This document shows positions 1-5,207 of a stretch of 5,998 nucleotides of DNA, one piece after another. The stretch's first letter is position 1, and the number at the start of each line of letters is the position of its first letter. This DNA is from Burkholderiales bacterium (GTDB taxonomy: Bacteria > Pseudomonadota > Gammaproteobacteria > Burkholderiales > Burkholderiaceae_C): positions 1-5,998 of the forward strand of contig SYDB01000144.1 of assembly GCA_005786815.1 (NCBI GenBank), given 5' to 3'. The notes under the pieces were generated by a model. The model was not told the origin of the DNA. It did not search any database and worked only from the letters and a program-made list of their open reading frames with translations. Made by a program: the position numbers and the translations under genes.

Positions 1-32
1 CGGTAGCGCTCAATAGGGGTCTTGCGAGCCAT
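1..32 (-). CDS. fusA: Elongation factor G, N-terminal fragment (runs off the window)
   Basis: The reverse strand from position 32 reads M-A-R-K-T-P-I-E-R-Y and then leaves the window, so only ten codons and two bases are present. This is the well-known beginning of bacterial EF-G, the GTPase that drives translocation of tRNA and mRNA on the ribosome; the GTP-binding P-loop would lie just outside. The start follows the rpsG stop by 18 bases and is preceded by AAAGGTAA as a plausible ribosome binding site. Position after rpsL and rpsG is the classic str operon order and supports the call. The identification rests on a very short peptide plus gene order. Confidence 0.9.
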   Translation of the reverse strand, partial: MARKTPIERY

Positions 33-50
33 GACAGATTACCTTTGAAA

Positions 51-521
51 TTAGAAGCGGAAATGGCTGAATGCTTTGTTGGCTTCGGCCATGCGGTGAA
101 CTTCGTCACGCTTTTTCATGGCGCCGCCGCGGCCTTCAGAGGCTTCAAGCAATTCGTTAGCCAGGCGCAAAGCCATAGATTTTTCGCCACGCTTGCGGGC
201 GGCTTCTTTGAGCCAACGCATAGACAAGGCCAAACGACGCACAGGACGCACTTCAACAGGTACTTTGTAGTTGGCGCCACCGACGCGGCGGGATTTCACC
301 TCGACCATCGGCTTGACGTTGTTGATCGCTACGGAGAACAACTCCAAGGGATCTTTGCCAGATTTTTGTTCGATTTGCTGGAGGGCACCGTAAATGATGC
401 GCTCGGCGACAGCTTTTTTGCCGCCTTCCATGATGACGTTCATGAACTTGGAGAGTTCAACATTTCCGTACTTTGGATCGGGCAGGATTTCACGTTTAGG
501 GACTTCGCGACGACGTGGCAT
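51..521 (-). CDS. rpsG: 30S ribosomal protein S7
   Basis: This encodes a 156-residue protein recognisable as ribosomal protein S7 along its whole length. It starts [16 protein letters not shown] and ends in [15 protein letters not shown], with the conserved RVGGANY and EVRPVRR blocks in the middle. S7 binds the 3' major domain of 16S rRNA, nucleates assembly of the small-subunit head and lies near the E site. The start is fixed by a strong AGAGGTG Shine-Dalgarno sequence five bases upstream of ATG. The gene is the second of the str operon, 205 bases after rpsL and 18 bases before fusA. In E. coli S7 is the translational repressor of this operon; a similar role here is an inference from the structured spacer upstream. 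Length and sequence look normal. Confidence 0.99.
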   Translation of the reverse strand: MPRRREVPKREILPDPKYGNVELSKFMNVIMEGGKKAVAERIIYGALQQIEQKSGKDPLELFSVAINNVKPMVEVKSRRVGGANYKVPVEVRPVRRLALSMRWLKEAARKRGEKSMALRLANELLEASEGRGGAMKKRDEVHRMAEANKAFSHFRF

Positions 522-726
522 GGTTTCACCTCTTATTTGCTTCAGTTGGCGTTCTTTCGAACACCGCGAAAGCCATCATGGCTTTCACTTACTCGACCCA
601 CATCCACGATCGGATGCTTCGGGTCACTTCGTTTTGCGCCGTCTGCCTGACGACCAAAACACCGGTTGCGCTTTAAAGCCTCGCGGGGCTTTTGGCCTTA
701 ACTTTTAGAGCGAAGGCCGAAAACAA
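522..726 (-). promoter_or_regulatory. Structured rpsL-rpsG intercistronic region, candidate S7 feedback site
   Basis: The 205-base spacer has no gene but several potential hairpins. Read from rpsL to rpsG they are: 713-718 with 694-699 (GGCCTT/AAGGCC); 687-692 with 675-680 (AAAGCC/GGCTTT, 6-base loop); a two-part stem, 621-625 with 595-599 plus 612-616 with 601-605; and a perfect 8-bp stem, 579-586 with 568-575. Bases 567-572 can instead pair with 554-559, so the last stem has an alternative partner. In E. coli the shorter rpsL-rpsG spacer is bound by S7 to repress translation, so a comparable role is plausible. I cannot show S7 binding from sequence alone. None of the stems has a proper T tract, so they are not obvious terminators. 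Confidence 0.5.
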
Positions 727-1104
727 TTAAGCCTTCTTGGGACGCTTAGCGCCGTACTTGGAACGTGACTGCTTGCGGTCTTTCACGCCTTGCAAGTCGA
801 GCGATCCACGCACGATGTGGTAGCGCACACCAGGCAAGTCTTTGACACGACCACCGCGCACGAGAACCACTGAGTGTTCTTGTAGGTTGTGACCTTCACC
901 GCCTATGTAAGAAATGACTACAAAACCGTTGGTCAAGCGCACTTTGGCAACTTTACGCAAGGCTGAGTTTGGTTTTTTTGGCGTCGTGGTGTAGACACGC
1001 GTGCAAACGCCGCGGCGTTGTGGCGAGTTCTGCATCGCTGGGCTCTTGGACTTGATCGTTTCGACCTCGCGCCCCTGACGCACCAATTGATTAATGGTTG
1101 GCAT
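727..1104 (-). CDS. rpsL: 30S ribosomal protein S12
   Basis: This is a 125-residue S12 protein, close to the usual 124-125 residues. S12 sits at the decoding centre of the 30S subunit and controls accuracy of codon recognition. The hallmark blocks [31 protein letters not shown] and [13 protein letters not shown] are all present. Lys43, Lys88 and Pro91 (counting Met as 1), where classic streptomycin-resistance changes fall, have the normal residues, so ribosomal streptomycin sensitivity is predicted. Asp89, the site methylthiolated by RimO in E. coli, is retained. One oddity is Val62 in [11 protein letters not shown], where S12 proteins I know have Glu. The start has AGGGA nine bases upstream and begins [13 protein letters not shown], as in Burkholderiales. 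It is the first gene of the str operon. Confidence 0.99.
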   Translation of the reverse strand: MPTINQLVRQGREVETIKSKSPAMQNSPQRRGVCTRVYTTTPKKPNSALRKVAKVRLTNGFVVISYIGGEGHNLQEHSVVLVRGGRVKDLPGVRYHIVRGSLDLQGVKDRKQSRSKYGAKRPKKA

Positions 1105-1108
1105 TGAA

Positions 1109-1126
1109 AAACGTCCCTAAACGTTT
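1109..1126 (-). promoter_or_regulatory. Small hairpin presenting the rpsL Shine-Dalgarno sequence
   Basis: The leader contains AAACGT, then TTAGGG, then ACGTTT, a perfect 6-bp inverted repeat with a 6-base loop. The AGGGA ribosome binding site of rpsL occupies the loop and its 3' edge, nine bases before the ATG. The stem is A/T-rich and may be weak. It could simply be a chance palindrome, or it could modulate initiation. Confidence 0.3.
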
Positions 1127-1130
1127 GAAT

Positions 1131-1165
1131 AAAAGAAAACGGTCACTCCATCACGCAAGCGACCG
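1131..1165 (-). terminator. Rho-independent terminator-like hairpin between dacA and rpsL
   Basis: On the minus strand CGGTCGCT pairs with AGTGACCG (eight pairs including one G-U) around a 10-base loop, followed directly by TTTTCTTTT. That is the form of an intrinsic terminator for the dacA transcript. It lies downstream of the predicted rpsL promoter (1177-1205), inside the likely rpsL leader and about 27 bases before the rpsL ATG. It may therefore also attenuate the str operon unless an antitermination mechanism or another start site is used. Confidence 0.65.
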
Positions 1166-1176
1166 AAAAGCCTTCT

Positions 1177-1205
1177 AGTGTATCAGGATCAGGGCCCCAT
1201 GACAA
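1177..1205 (-). promoter_or_regulatory. Sigma70-type promoter for the str operon (rpsL)
   Basis: On the minus strand a -35 box TTGTCA (1200-1205) is separated by exactly 17 bases from a -10 box TACACT (1177-1182). It lies just downstream of the dacA stop, and transcription would start near 1170, giving a leader of about 66 bases. Box quality and position fit a strong promoter for ribosomal protein genes. The call is from sequence only. Confidence 0.65.
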
Positions 1206-1232
1206 ATATGGTGAAAACAACGAACTTTTGGA

Positions 1233-2450
1233 CTACTTCACCCAGAGTCTTAGCGCGTCCCAGGTACGCCCCAGCCAACCGGACTGCTCGACGGCCTCTA
1301 GTACAACCAAAGGCACATCAACCCAAGGCTTTTGGTCCAACGTCACCCGCAAGGAACCCACCGTCTGCCCACGCTGAAAAGGCGCCACCATGGGCTCAGG
1401 TCTGGCCACTTGGGTTTGGACGCGGCCGATAGCGCCCGTTGGAATAGCGACCACGATAGGTTGAAAGCGCCCGAGCTTGGCCGAATTGGCCTGGCCCTTC
1501 CAAACCAAAGGGCTGACCACAGCCTGAGACGCGTCGAATAATTTGACAGCCTCATAAGCGGTGTAGCCCCAGTTCAGAAGCTTTTGCGACTCCGCCGCCC
1601 GCGCGTTCTCGCTAGAAGCACCCAGCACGATCGACAACAAGCGCCGCGAACCCACGCCCGGCGCATCGCGCTTGGCAGTCGCAATCAAACAAAATCCAGC
1701 CGCATCGGTGTGTCCTGTCTTCAAGCCGTCAACGCTCGGGTCGCGAAACAACAACAAATTACGGTTGTTTTGGTTAGCCGCTGGGGTGCCCGGATATCGG
1801 TACTGCTTGATGGCGTAATAACCCACAAACTCCGGAAAGTCTTGCATCAAGCGGGTAGCCAAAATGCTCAGGTCTTTGGCGGTGGTGATGTGTCCAGGAA
1901 CCGTCAAACCCTCTGGGTTTTTATAGCCCGTATTTTTCATACCCAGCGTTTGGGCTTGGGCATTCATCATCTCTACAAAATGCTCAACCGTGCCACCAAC
2001 GCCCTCTGCCAAAACGACGGTTGCATCGTTGCCCGACTGAACAATCATGCCCTTGATCAAGTCGAGCACTGGCACTTGCATCTTGGGATCGATAAACATG
2101 CGCGAGCCTTGCATCTTCCATGCGCGCTCGCTCACAGGCAGAGCTTGCTCCAGCGTGATTTTTTTGGCCTTGAGCGCTTGGAACACCAAATAAGCCGACA
2201 TCAACTTAGTCAATGAGGCAGGCTCAACCAGTTGGTCAGCATTCGACTGCGCCAACACTTGCTGCGCAGTGACATCTATCAATAAATAAGCATGTGCCGC
2301 AATTTCTGGGGCTTGTGGCGCCAAAGAGGTGGCTTGAACTTGCGTCTGCGCCTGAATTTGCGTTTGTGCTTGTGCTTGCTCAAGAACACAGACCGACAAC
2401 AAGACACACAGTCCGCATCGGGCAATCCAAGAACTCAATGTAGTGGGCAT
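1233..2450 (-). CDS. dacA: D-alanyl-D-alanine carboxypeptidase, PBP5/6 (DacA) type
   Basis: This is a low-molecular-weight penicillin-binding protein, which removes the terminal D-Ala from peptidoglycan pentapeptides in the periplasm. From ATG at 2450 it has 405 residues. The catalytic motifs are SLTK at 79-82 (Ser79 nucleophile, Lys82), SGN at 139-141 and KTG at 244-246. A PBP5-like C-terminal beta domain follows, then a Trp-rich amphipathic tail (GWLGRTWDALRLWVK) that should anchor it to the inner membrane. The N-terminus is a good signal peptide with hydrophobic core GLCVLLSVCVL and probable cleavage in EQAQAQ, followed by a Gln/Ala/Thr-rich stretch. The frame stays open to 2627, but upstream starts would give an overlong signal n-region. 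An alternative ATG at 2501 has a distant AGAGG; the chosen one has only a weak AAAGATAG. It appears to be transcribed apart from its neighbours. Confidence 0.94.
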   Translation of the reverse strand: MPTTLSSWIARCGLCVLLSVCVLEQAQAQTQIQAQTQVQATSLAPQAPEIAAHAYLLIDVTAQQVLAQSNADQLVEPASLTKLMSAYLVFQALKAKKITLEQALPVSERAWKMQGSRMFIDPKMQVPVLDLIKGMIVQSGNDATVVLAEGVGGTVEHFVEMMNAQAQTLGMKNTGYKNPEGLTVPGHITTAKDLSILATRLMQDFPEFVGYYAIKQYRYPGTPAANQNNRNLLLFRDPSVDGLKTGHTDAAGFCLIATAKRDAPGVGSRRLLSIVLGASSENARAAESQKLLNWGYTAYEAVKLFDASQAVVSPLVWKGQANSAKLGRFQPIVVAIPTGAIGRVQTQVARPEPMVAPFQRGQTVGSLRVTLDQKPWVDVPLVVLEAVEQSGWLGRTWDALRLWVK

Positions 2451-2499
2451 AACTATCTTTTTAAAAAATGGCTCGAAACAGCGTTTGAGCGCAACAATC

Positions 2500-2528
2500 A
2501 TTCGAGCACCAACCTCTTGACACGTCAA
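2500..2528 (-). promoter_or_regulatory. Candidate promoter for dacA
   Basis: The minus strand has TTGACG (2523-2528), 17 bases and TCGAAT (2500-2505). The -35 box matches five of six consensus bases and the -10 box four of six. Initiation near 2493 would give a leader of about 43 bases to the dacA ATG at 2450 and agrees with that start choice. The -35 box forms the outer end of a large inverted repeat. Confidence 0.4.
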
Positions 2529-2587
2529 GGTGAGCGCTTTGTGCATGCTGCGAACGACACAAAGCGCGCAGCTCGGAGTCGCAGCAT
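2525..2587 (-). CDS. Possible 20-residue leader peptide (doubtful)
   Basis: Inside the inverted repeat, the minus strand has AAGGAG (2600-2605), 12 bases, then ATG and 20 sense codons ending in TGA. The peptide begins MLRLRAARFV and ends CTKRSP, Arg-rich with no known domain. The spacing from the Shine-Dalgarno sequence is longer than ideal, and the ORF is short enough to occur by chance. If translated, ribosomes would open the right arm of the large hairpin. Confidence 0.12.
   Translation of the reverse strand: MLRLRAARFVSFAACTKRSP
2534..2567. repeat. Perfect 10-bp inverted repeat nested in the larger one
   Basis: GCGCTTTGTG (2534-2543) and CACAAAGCGC (2558-2567) are perfect reverse complements with a 14-base loop. 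The left arm is also part of the left arm of the 30-bp repeat, so the two hairpins cannot form together in one strand. The motif ACAAAG therefore occurs twice and its complement once within 60 bases. Confidence 0.75.
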
Positions 2588-2642
2588 GTACAAAGTGATC
2601 TCCTTGACGCGCGAGGTATTCAAACAAGCAAGCGTGACAAGC

Positions 2643-3266
2643 CTAAGCCATCAAATGCCGTACAACCAAGCTTTTCAAAAGTGGCAATTGTCCATGAAAG
2701 AAATGCCCACCCCCAGGCACAACCATCACAGGCAAACTTTGTGGACGCGCCCAATCCATTACAGAGGCCAGAGATACCGTGTCGTCTTGCTCACCATGCA
2801 CAACCAAGGTTTTCTCATGCAGAGACTCAGGCACATTCGCCACCGCCAACCGCTCGGTAGCAGTGCCTACAAAAACAATTTTGTCGAGAGCTCGCCGCTC
2901 CCAGAGAGATTGAATGGCATGGCTTGCAACAAAAGAACCAAAAGAAAACCCTGCAATCGCCAAAGTACCTGTGGGCGCTGCCTGCTCGACAACCGACAGA
3001 AAGTCTCTGGCCTCACCGGCGCCACCATCATGCGTACCCTCCGATGCACACACCCCACGGAAATTAAAACGCGCCACCGTCCACCCGCATTGCGCAAATG
3101 CACGCGCCAGCGTTTGTACAACTTTGTTGTCCATCGTTCCACCAAAAAGCGGGTGGGGATGGGCCACCACCGCCACACCACGCGCAGTGCCCTCGGGTTG
3201 GTCTAACAAACCTTCTATGGCACCGACTTCGCCTTGCCAAGTGATGCGCTGGGTTTGCGAATTCAT
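2643..3266 (-). CDS. Small alpha/beta hydrolase (COG2945-like)
   Basis: This 207-residue protein has a compact alpha/beta-hydrolase fold with no lid domain. The block AHPHPLFGGTMDNKVV (about 35-50) and the segment FNFRG, which may form the oxyanion region, are typical of the cytosolic family often annotated as a hydrolase of the alpha/beta superfamily. The nucleophile elbow is GFSFGS with Ser108, the acid is probably Asp161 in HGEQDDTV, and the base is probably His188 in GGGHFFHG, so the catalytic triad is complete. The substrate is not predictable; esterase or thioesterase activity is likely. No signal peptide is seen. The ATG overlaps the ferredoxin stop by four bases (ATGA) and lacks a Shine-Dalgarno sequence, so translation is probably coupled. 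It is the last gene of the apparent operon. Confidence 0.9.
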   Translation of the reverse strand: MNSQTQRITWQGEVGAIEGLLDQPEGTARGVAVVAHPHPLFGGTMDNKVVQTLARAFAQCGWTVARFNFRGVCASEGTHDGGAGEARDFLSVVEQAAPTGTLAIAGFSFGSFVASHAIQSLWERRALDKIVFVGTATERLAVANVPESLHEKTLVVHGEQDDTVSLASVMDWARPQSLPVMVVPGGGHFFHGQLPLLKSLVVRHLMA

Positions 3267-3598
3267 CGGCCAACATCGGGGCTCAAGCGCAAGCGCTCGA
3301 CCACTTGGCCGTTTTTCAAATGGCTGTTGACGATGTCGTCGATATCGGCATGGTCAACAAAGGTGTACCAAACACCTTCGGGGTACACCACGGCCACAGG
3401 GCCGCCTGCGCAACGGTCTAAACAACCCGCCTTGTTGACGCGAACACCGCCCGCACCATTTAGTCCGGCTACTTTCACTTGGGACTTGCAATGCGCAAAG
3501 GCCTCTTGCGCGCCTTGGTCGGCGCAACAAGATTCGCCCGACTCACGTTGGTTCAGGCAGAAAAAGATATGGTGTTTGTAATAAGCGTTTTGTGTCAT
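3263..3598 (-). CDS. Thioredoxin-like [2Fe-2S] ferredoxin (COG3411 type)
   Basis: This 111-residue protein resembles the small (2Fe-2S) ferredoxin-domain proteins related to the NuoE subunit of complex I. The opening YYKHHIFFCLNQR, the later CLDRCAGGP loop and the VYPEGVWYTFV strand are the family's signature. Likely cluster ligands are Cys14, Cys24 or Cys25, Cys59 and Cys63; Cys37 is extra. It probably carries electrons in the cytoplasm, but its partner is not known. It follows vanZ after nine bases and overlaps the hydrolase gene by four, so it is co-transcribed with them. Only a weak ribosome binding site is visible. The C-terminus after HLKNGQVV (about residue 100) is an ordinary short tail. 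Confidence 0.92.
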   Translation of the reverse strand: MTQNAYYKHHIFFCLNQRESGESCCADQGAQEAFAHCKSQVKVAGLNGAGGVRVNKAGCLDRCAGGPVAVVYPEGVWYTFVDHADIDDIVNSHLKNGQVVERLRLSPDVGR

Positions 3599-3607
3599 AG
3601 AGCCATT

Positions 3608-4714
3608 CTAAATTTCGTGAGTATCGTCTTGGCTTGGGCCTGAGAGGCGTGCAATTGCATATAGCAATACGGTGTAAGGCCAAAACCATCCTAGCCATTG
3701 CACCAAACCGTTGAAGCGAATGAAGCGTCCCTGCTCCCACGTCTGCAAGGTTTGGGCAAAGTAAGCGCTCTGCGGCGATTGGTTCAACAAGCTTTGCTGC
3801 ACGAGCAAAGCAAGCAGTAAAAACACCCAGCATGTGCGAGCCGACAGCATCACGAAAAAAAAGCTCAACACACAACCGCACACCAAGCCCCATACCGCGG
3901 GCACGCCCAGCCAACTCCAAGCGTGGCTGGGGCCATAACTTAGCGCGGCAGACAGGGCGCTCACACCCAAGCCACAAGCCAACACCAACACCATATAAAA
4001 AAGCCGCTGGCCAAATTGCCGAATCACGCCAAAACCCAGCAGACATGGAATCAAAAGGCCCAGCACCACACACAACAACTCTGCTCCGGGCAACAAAGGC
4101 TCGAGCTCAAACGAGCGCATCGGAATCCAATGCTCGAAAGCGGTTCCGTCTAAGGCGTAAGTCAAAGTGTCTTCTAAACGCTCCCACACTTGGCCCAAAC
4201 CAAGGGGTACCGCCACAGGAAACAAAAGCGCCAGCGGCCAGACCGCCATCAGTACCAGGGCGAAATGCGCATCACGCACAAACCAACGCTTTCGAAACTG
4301 GCCCCACCGATACAGCAAACCCATATGCTCCATGCCACTAGATAGGCAAGCGCCGAGCCAAGCACCCAACACATTCAGTAAAAAATCCGCCAACGAAGGT
4401 ACGCGCGAAGGCAAGTAACTTTGTATGCCCTCCATCAGCAACGAAACGGCTGCTGCTGCGCAGGTGCTCAACACAATGGCACTGCGTCCCCAGCCCATGC
4501 GCATTGCGCTCAGGCCCCACAAAAACCCAAGCGGGGCATAGCCTAAAACATTGGACGCGACATCAAAACCCGTCCAGTACTTTGGCCATGGCGCACTTAA
4601 AAATTCCCAAGTAAAAATGCCTTGGTCGCGCCATTGGACAAAGGGATACAGACTGGCGTAGACGATGAGCGCCAGATAAATATGCGACATCGGCCAAGCT
4701 GAGGTTTGTCGCAT
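3608..4714 (-). CDS. VanZ-like family membrane protein
   Basis: This 368-residue integral membrane protein has a VanZ-like domain at about residues 10-125. Its recognisable parts are an N-terminal helix ending in YASLYPFVQW, then SNVLGYAPLGFLWG, LLMEGIQSYLPSRVPSLADFLLN and the helix after it. Family founder VanZ gives low-level teicoplanin resistance by an unclear mechanism, but chromosomal homologues in proteobacteria are of unknown function, and resistance should not be inferred. After a loop of about 25 residues there are further hydrophobic segments (about 150-172, 212-232, 238-260, 268-310 and 340-356). The protein is thus about twice the length of a minimal VanZ. The start lies 12 bases after the hemJ stop without a clear Shine-Dalgarno; ATG at 4690 is an alternative. 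Confidence 0.88.
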   Translation of the reverse strand: MRQTSAWPMSHIYLALIVYASLYPFVQWRDQGIFTWEFLSAPWPKYWTGFDVASNVLGYAPLGFLWGLSAMRMGWGRSAIVLSTCAAAAVSLLMEGIQSYLPSRVPSLADFLLNVLGAWLGACLSSGMEHMGLLYRWGQFRKRWFVRDAHFALVLMAVWPLALLFPVAVPLGLGQVWERLEDTLTYALDGTAFEHWIPMRSFELEPLLPGAELLCVVLGLLIPCLLGFGVIRQFGQRLFYMVLVLACGLGVSALSAALSYGPSHAWSWLGVPAVWGLVCGCVLSFFFVMLSARTCWVFLLLALLVQQSLLNQSPQSAYFAQTLQTWEQGRFIRFNGLVQWLGWFWPYTVLLYAIARLSGPSQDDTHEI

Positions 4715-4726
4715 AAGGCGAAGGAC

Positions 4727-5155
4727 TTAGAAAGGCTTGACCACCACCAAAATCACGGTGAGGGTCAGCAACACCACAGGCAACTCGTTGAACCAACGAA
4801 ACCACACATGGCTTTTTTGGTTGGCATGCGCCTCGAACTTGCGCAAGATGGCGCCACACATATGGTGGTAACCGATCGCCAACACCACCAAAGCGAGTTT
4901 GGCGTGCATCCAGCCGTTGCCCTCGCCTTGGCCGATGCCATAGACCAGCCACAAGACAAAACCCAACACTAAAGCGGGGATCATCAAAAGGGTGGTGAAA
5001 CGCATCAGTTTGCGCGCCATCAACAACAAACGCTGCTCCTCAGAAACCGACTCCGGCGGCACCATGGCCAGATTGACAAAAATGCGCGGCAAATAAAACA
5101 AGCCGGCGAACCAGCTAGCCACAAAAATAATATGAAACGATTTAATCCAGAGCAT
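4727..5155 (-). CDS. hemJ: Protoporphyrinogen IX oxidase, HemJ type
   Basis: This 142-residue membrane protein matches the HemJ family (older name TIGR00701, often annotated CopD-like). It performs the six-electron oxidation of protoporphyrinogen IX to protoporphyrin IX, the penultimate step of haem synthesis, in the inner membrane. Family marks are KSFHIIFVASWFAGLFYLPRIFV at the N-terminus (His8, Arg24), the GWMHAKLALV segment (His84, Lys86) and the following GYHH. Four hydrophobic helices are visible at about 5-30, 53-73, 84-102 and 122-140. The length is typical. The start gives the standard MLWIKSFH beginning but has no good Shine-Dalgarno sequence. It heads the tight group with vanZ, the ferredoxin and the hydrolase. 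Confidence 0.9.
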   Translation of the reverse strand: MLWIKSFHIIFVASWFAGLFYLPRIFVNLAMVPPESVSEEQRLLLMARKLMRFTTLLMIPALVLGFVLWLVYGIGQGEGNGWMHAKLALVVLAIGYHHMCGAILRKFEAHANQKSHVWFRWFNELPVVLLTLTVILVVVKPF

Positions 5156-5182
5156 TTTGGGAGTTTAGCGGTTGCACTAATT

Positions 5183-5207
5183 AAAAAACTGCGGAAATGG
5201 CGCTCAG
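5183..5207 (-). terminator. Weak terminator candidate after the dienelactone hydrolase gene
   Basis: Overlapping the stop codon, the minus strand can form a short hairpin (CTG plus CG pairing with CG plus CAG, with a 2-base bulge) followed by six T. The stem is short and imperfect, so termination would be partial at best. No convincing hemJ promoter is visible in the 48-base gap, and hemJ may depend on read-through. Confidence 0.25.

Larger units (their letters stand above)
2523..2609. repeat. Long imperfect inverted repeat upstream of dacA
   Basis: Bases 2523-2552 and 2580-2609 are reverse complements at 26 of 30 positions, with a 27-base spacer. The inner nine pairs (CATGCTGCG/CGCAGCATG) and the outer eight (CGTCAAGG/CCTTGACG) are perfect. 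There is no T tract on either side, so it is not an ordinary terminator. It fills most of the 192-base gap between the hydrolase and dacA genes. It could be a DNA-level operator around the dacA promoter, an mRNA structure at the end of the upstream operon, or a dispersed genomic repeat. Two mismatches are G-U pairs only if the plus strand is transcribed. Confidence 0.8.

Noticed and set aside
45..650. Plus-strand open frame of 201 codons opposite rpsG
   Set aside because: It is antisense to a certain S7 gene and its protein resembles nothing; the frame is open only because of codon bias on the other strand.
675..692. GC-rich hairpin AAAGCC/GGCTTT as a terminator after rpsL
   Set aside because: Only six pairs, and on the transcribed strand it is not followed by a T tract; read-through to rpsG is expected.
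2451..2627. N-terminal extension of DacA by up to 59 codons
   Set aside because: It would run through the inverted repeat and the candidate promoter and place a long tail before a normal signal peptide; the ATG at 2450 gives a typical PBP5 precursor.
2292..3206. Plus-strand open frame of 304 codons
   Set aside because: It is antisense to the dacA start, its leader and the hydrolase gene. Its product is Arg/His/Thr-rich with no domain, and there is no good Shine-Dalgarno sequence.
3362..3389. Perfect 8-bp inverted repeat GGTGTACC/GGTACACC with a 12-base loop
   Set aside because: It lies inside the conserved VYPEGVWYTF coding segment of the ferredoxin and is explained by codons; it is not near a start or promoter.
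3832..4341. Plus-strand open frame of 169 codons opposite the VanZ-like gene
   Set aside because: The product is compositionally biased (Pro, Arg, Thr, Lys) and fully antisense to a recognisable membrane protein gene.
3608..4714. Glycopeptide resistance determinant suggested by the VanZ-like domain
   Set aside because: No other van genes are present, and VanZ-like proteins are common in proteobacterial chromosomes with unrelated or unknown roles.
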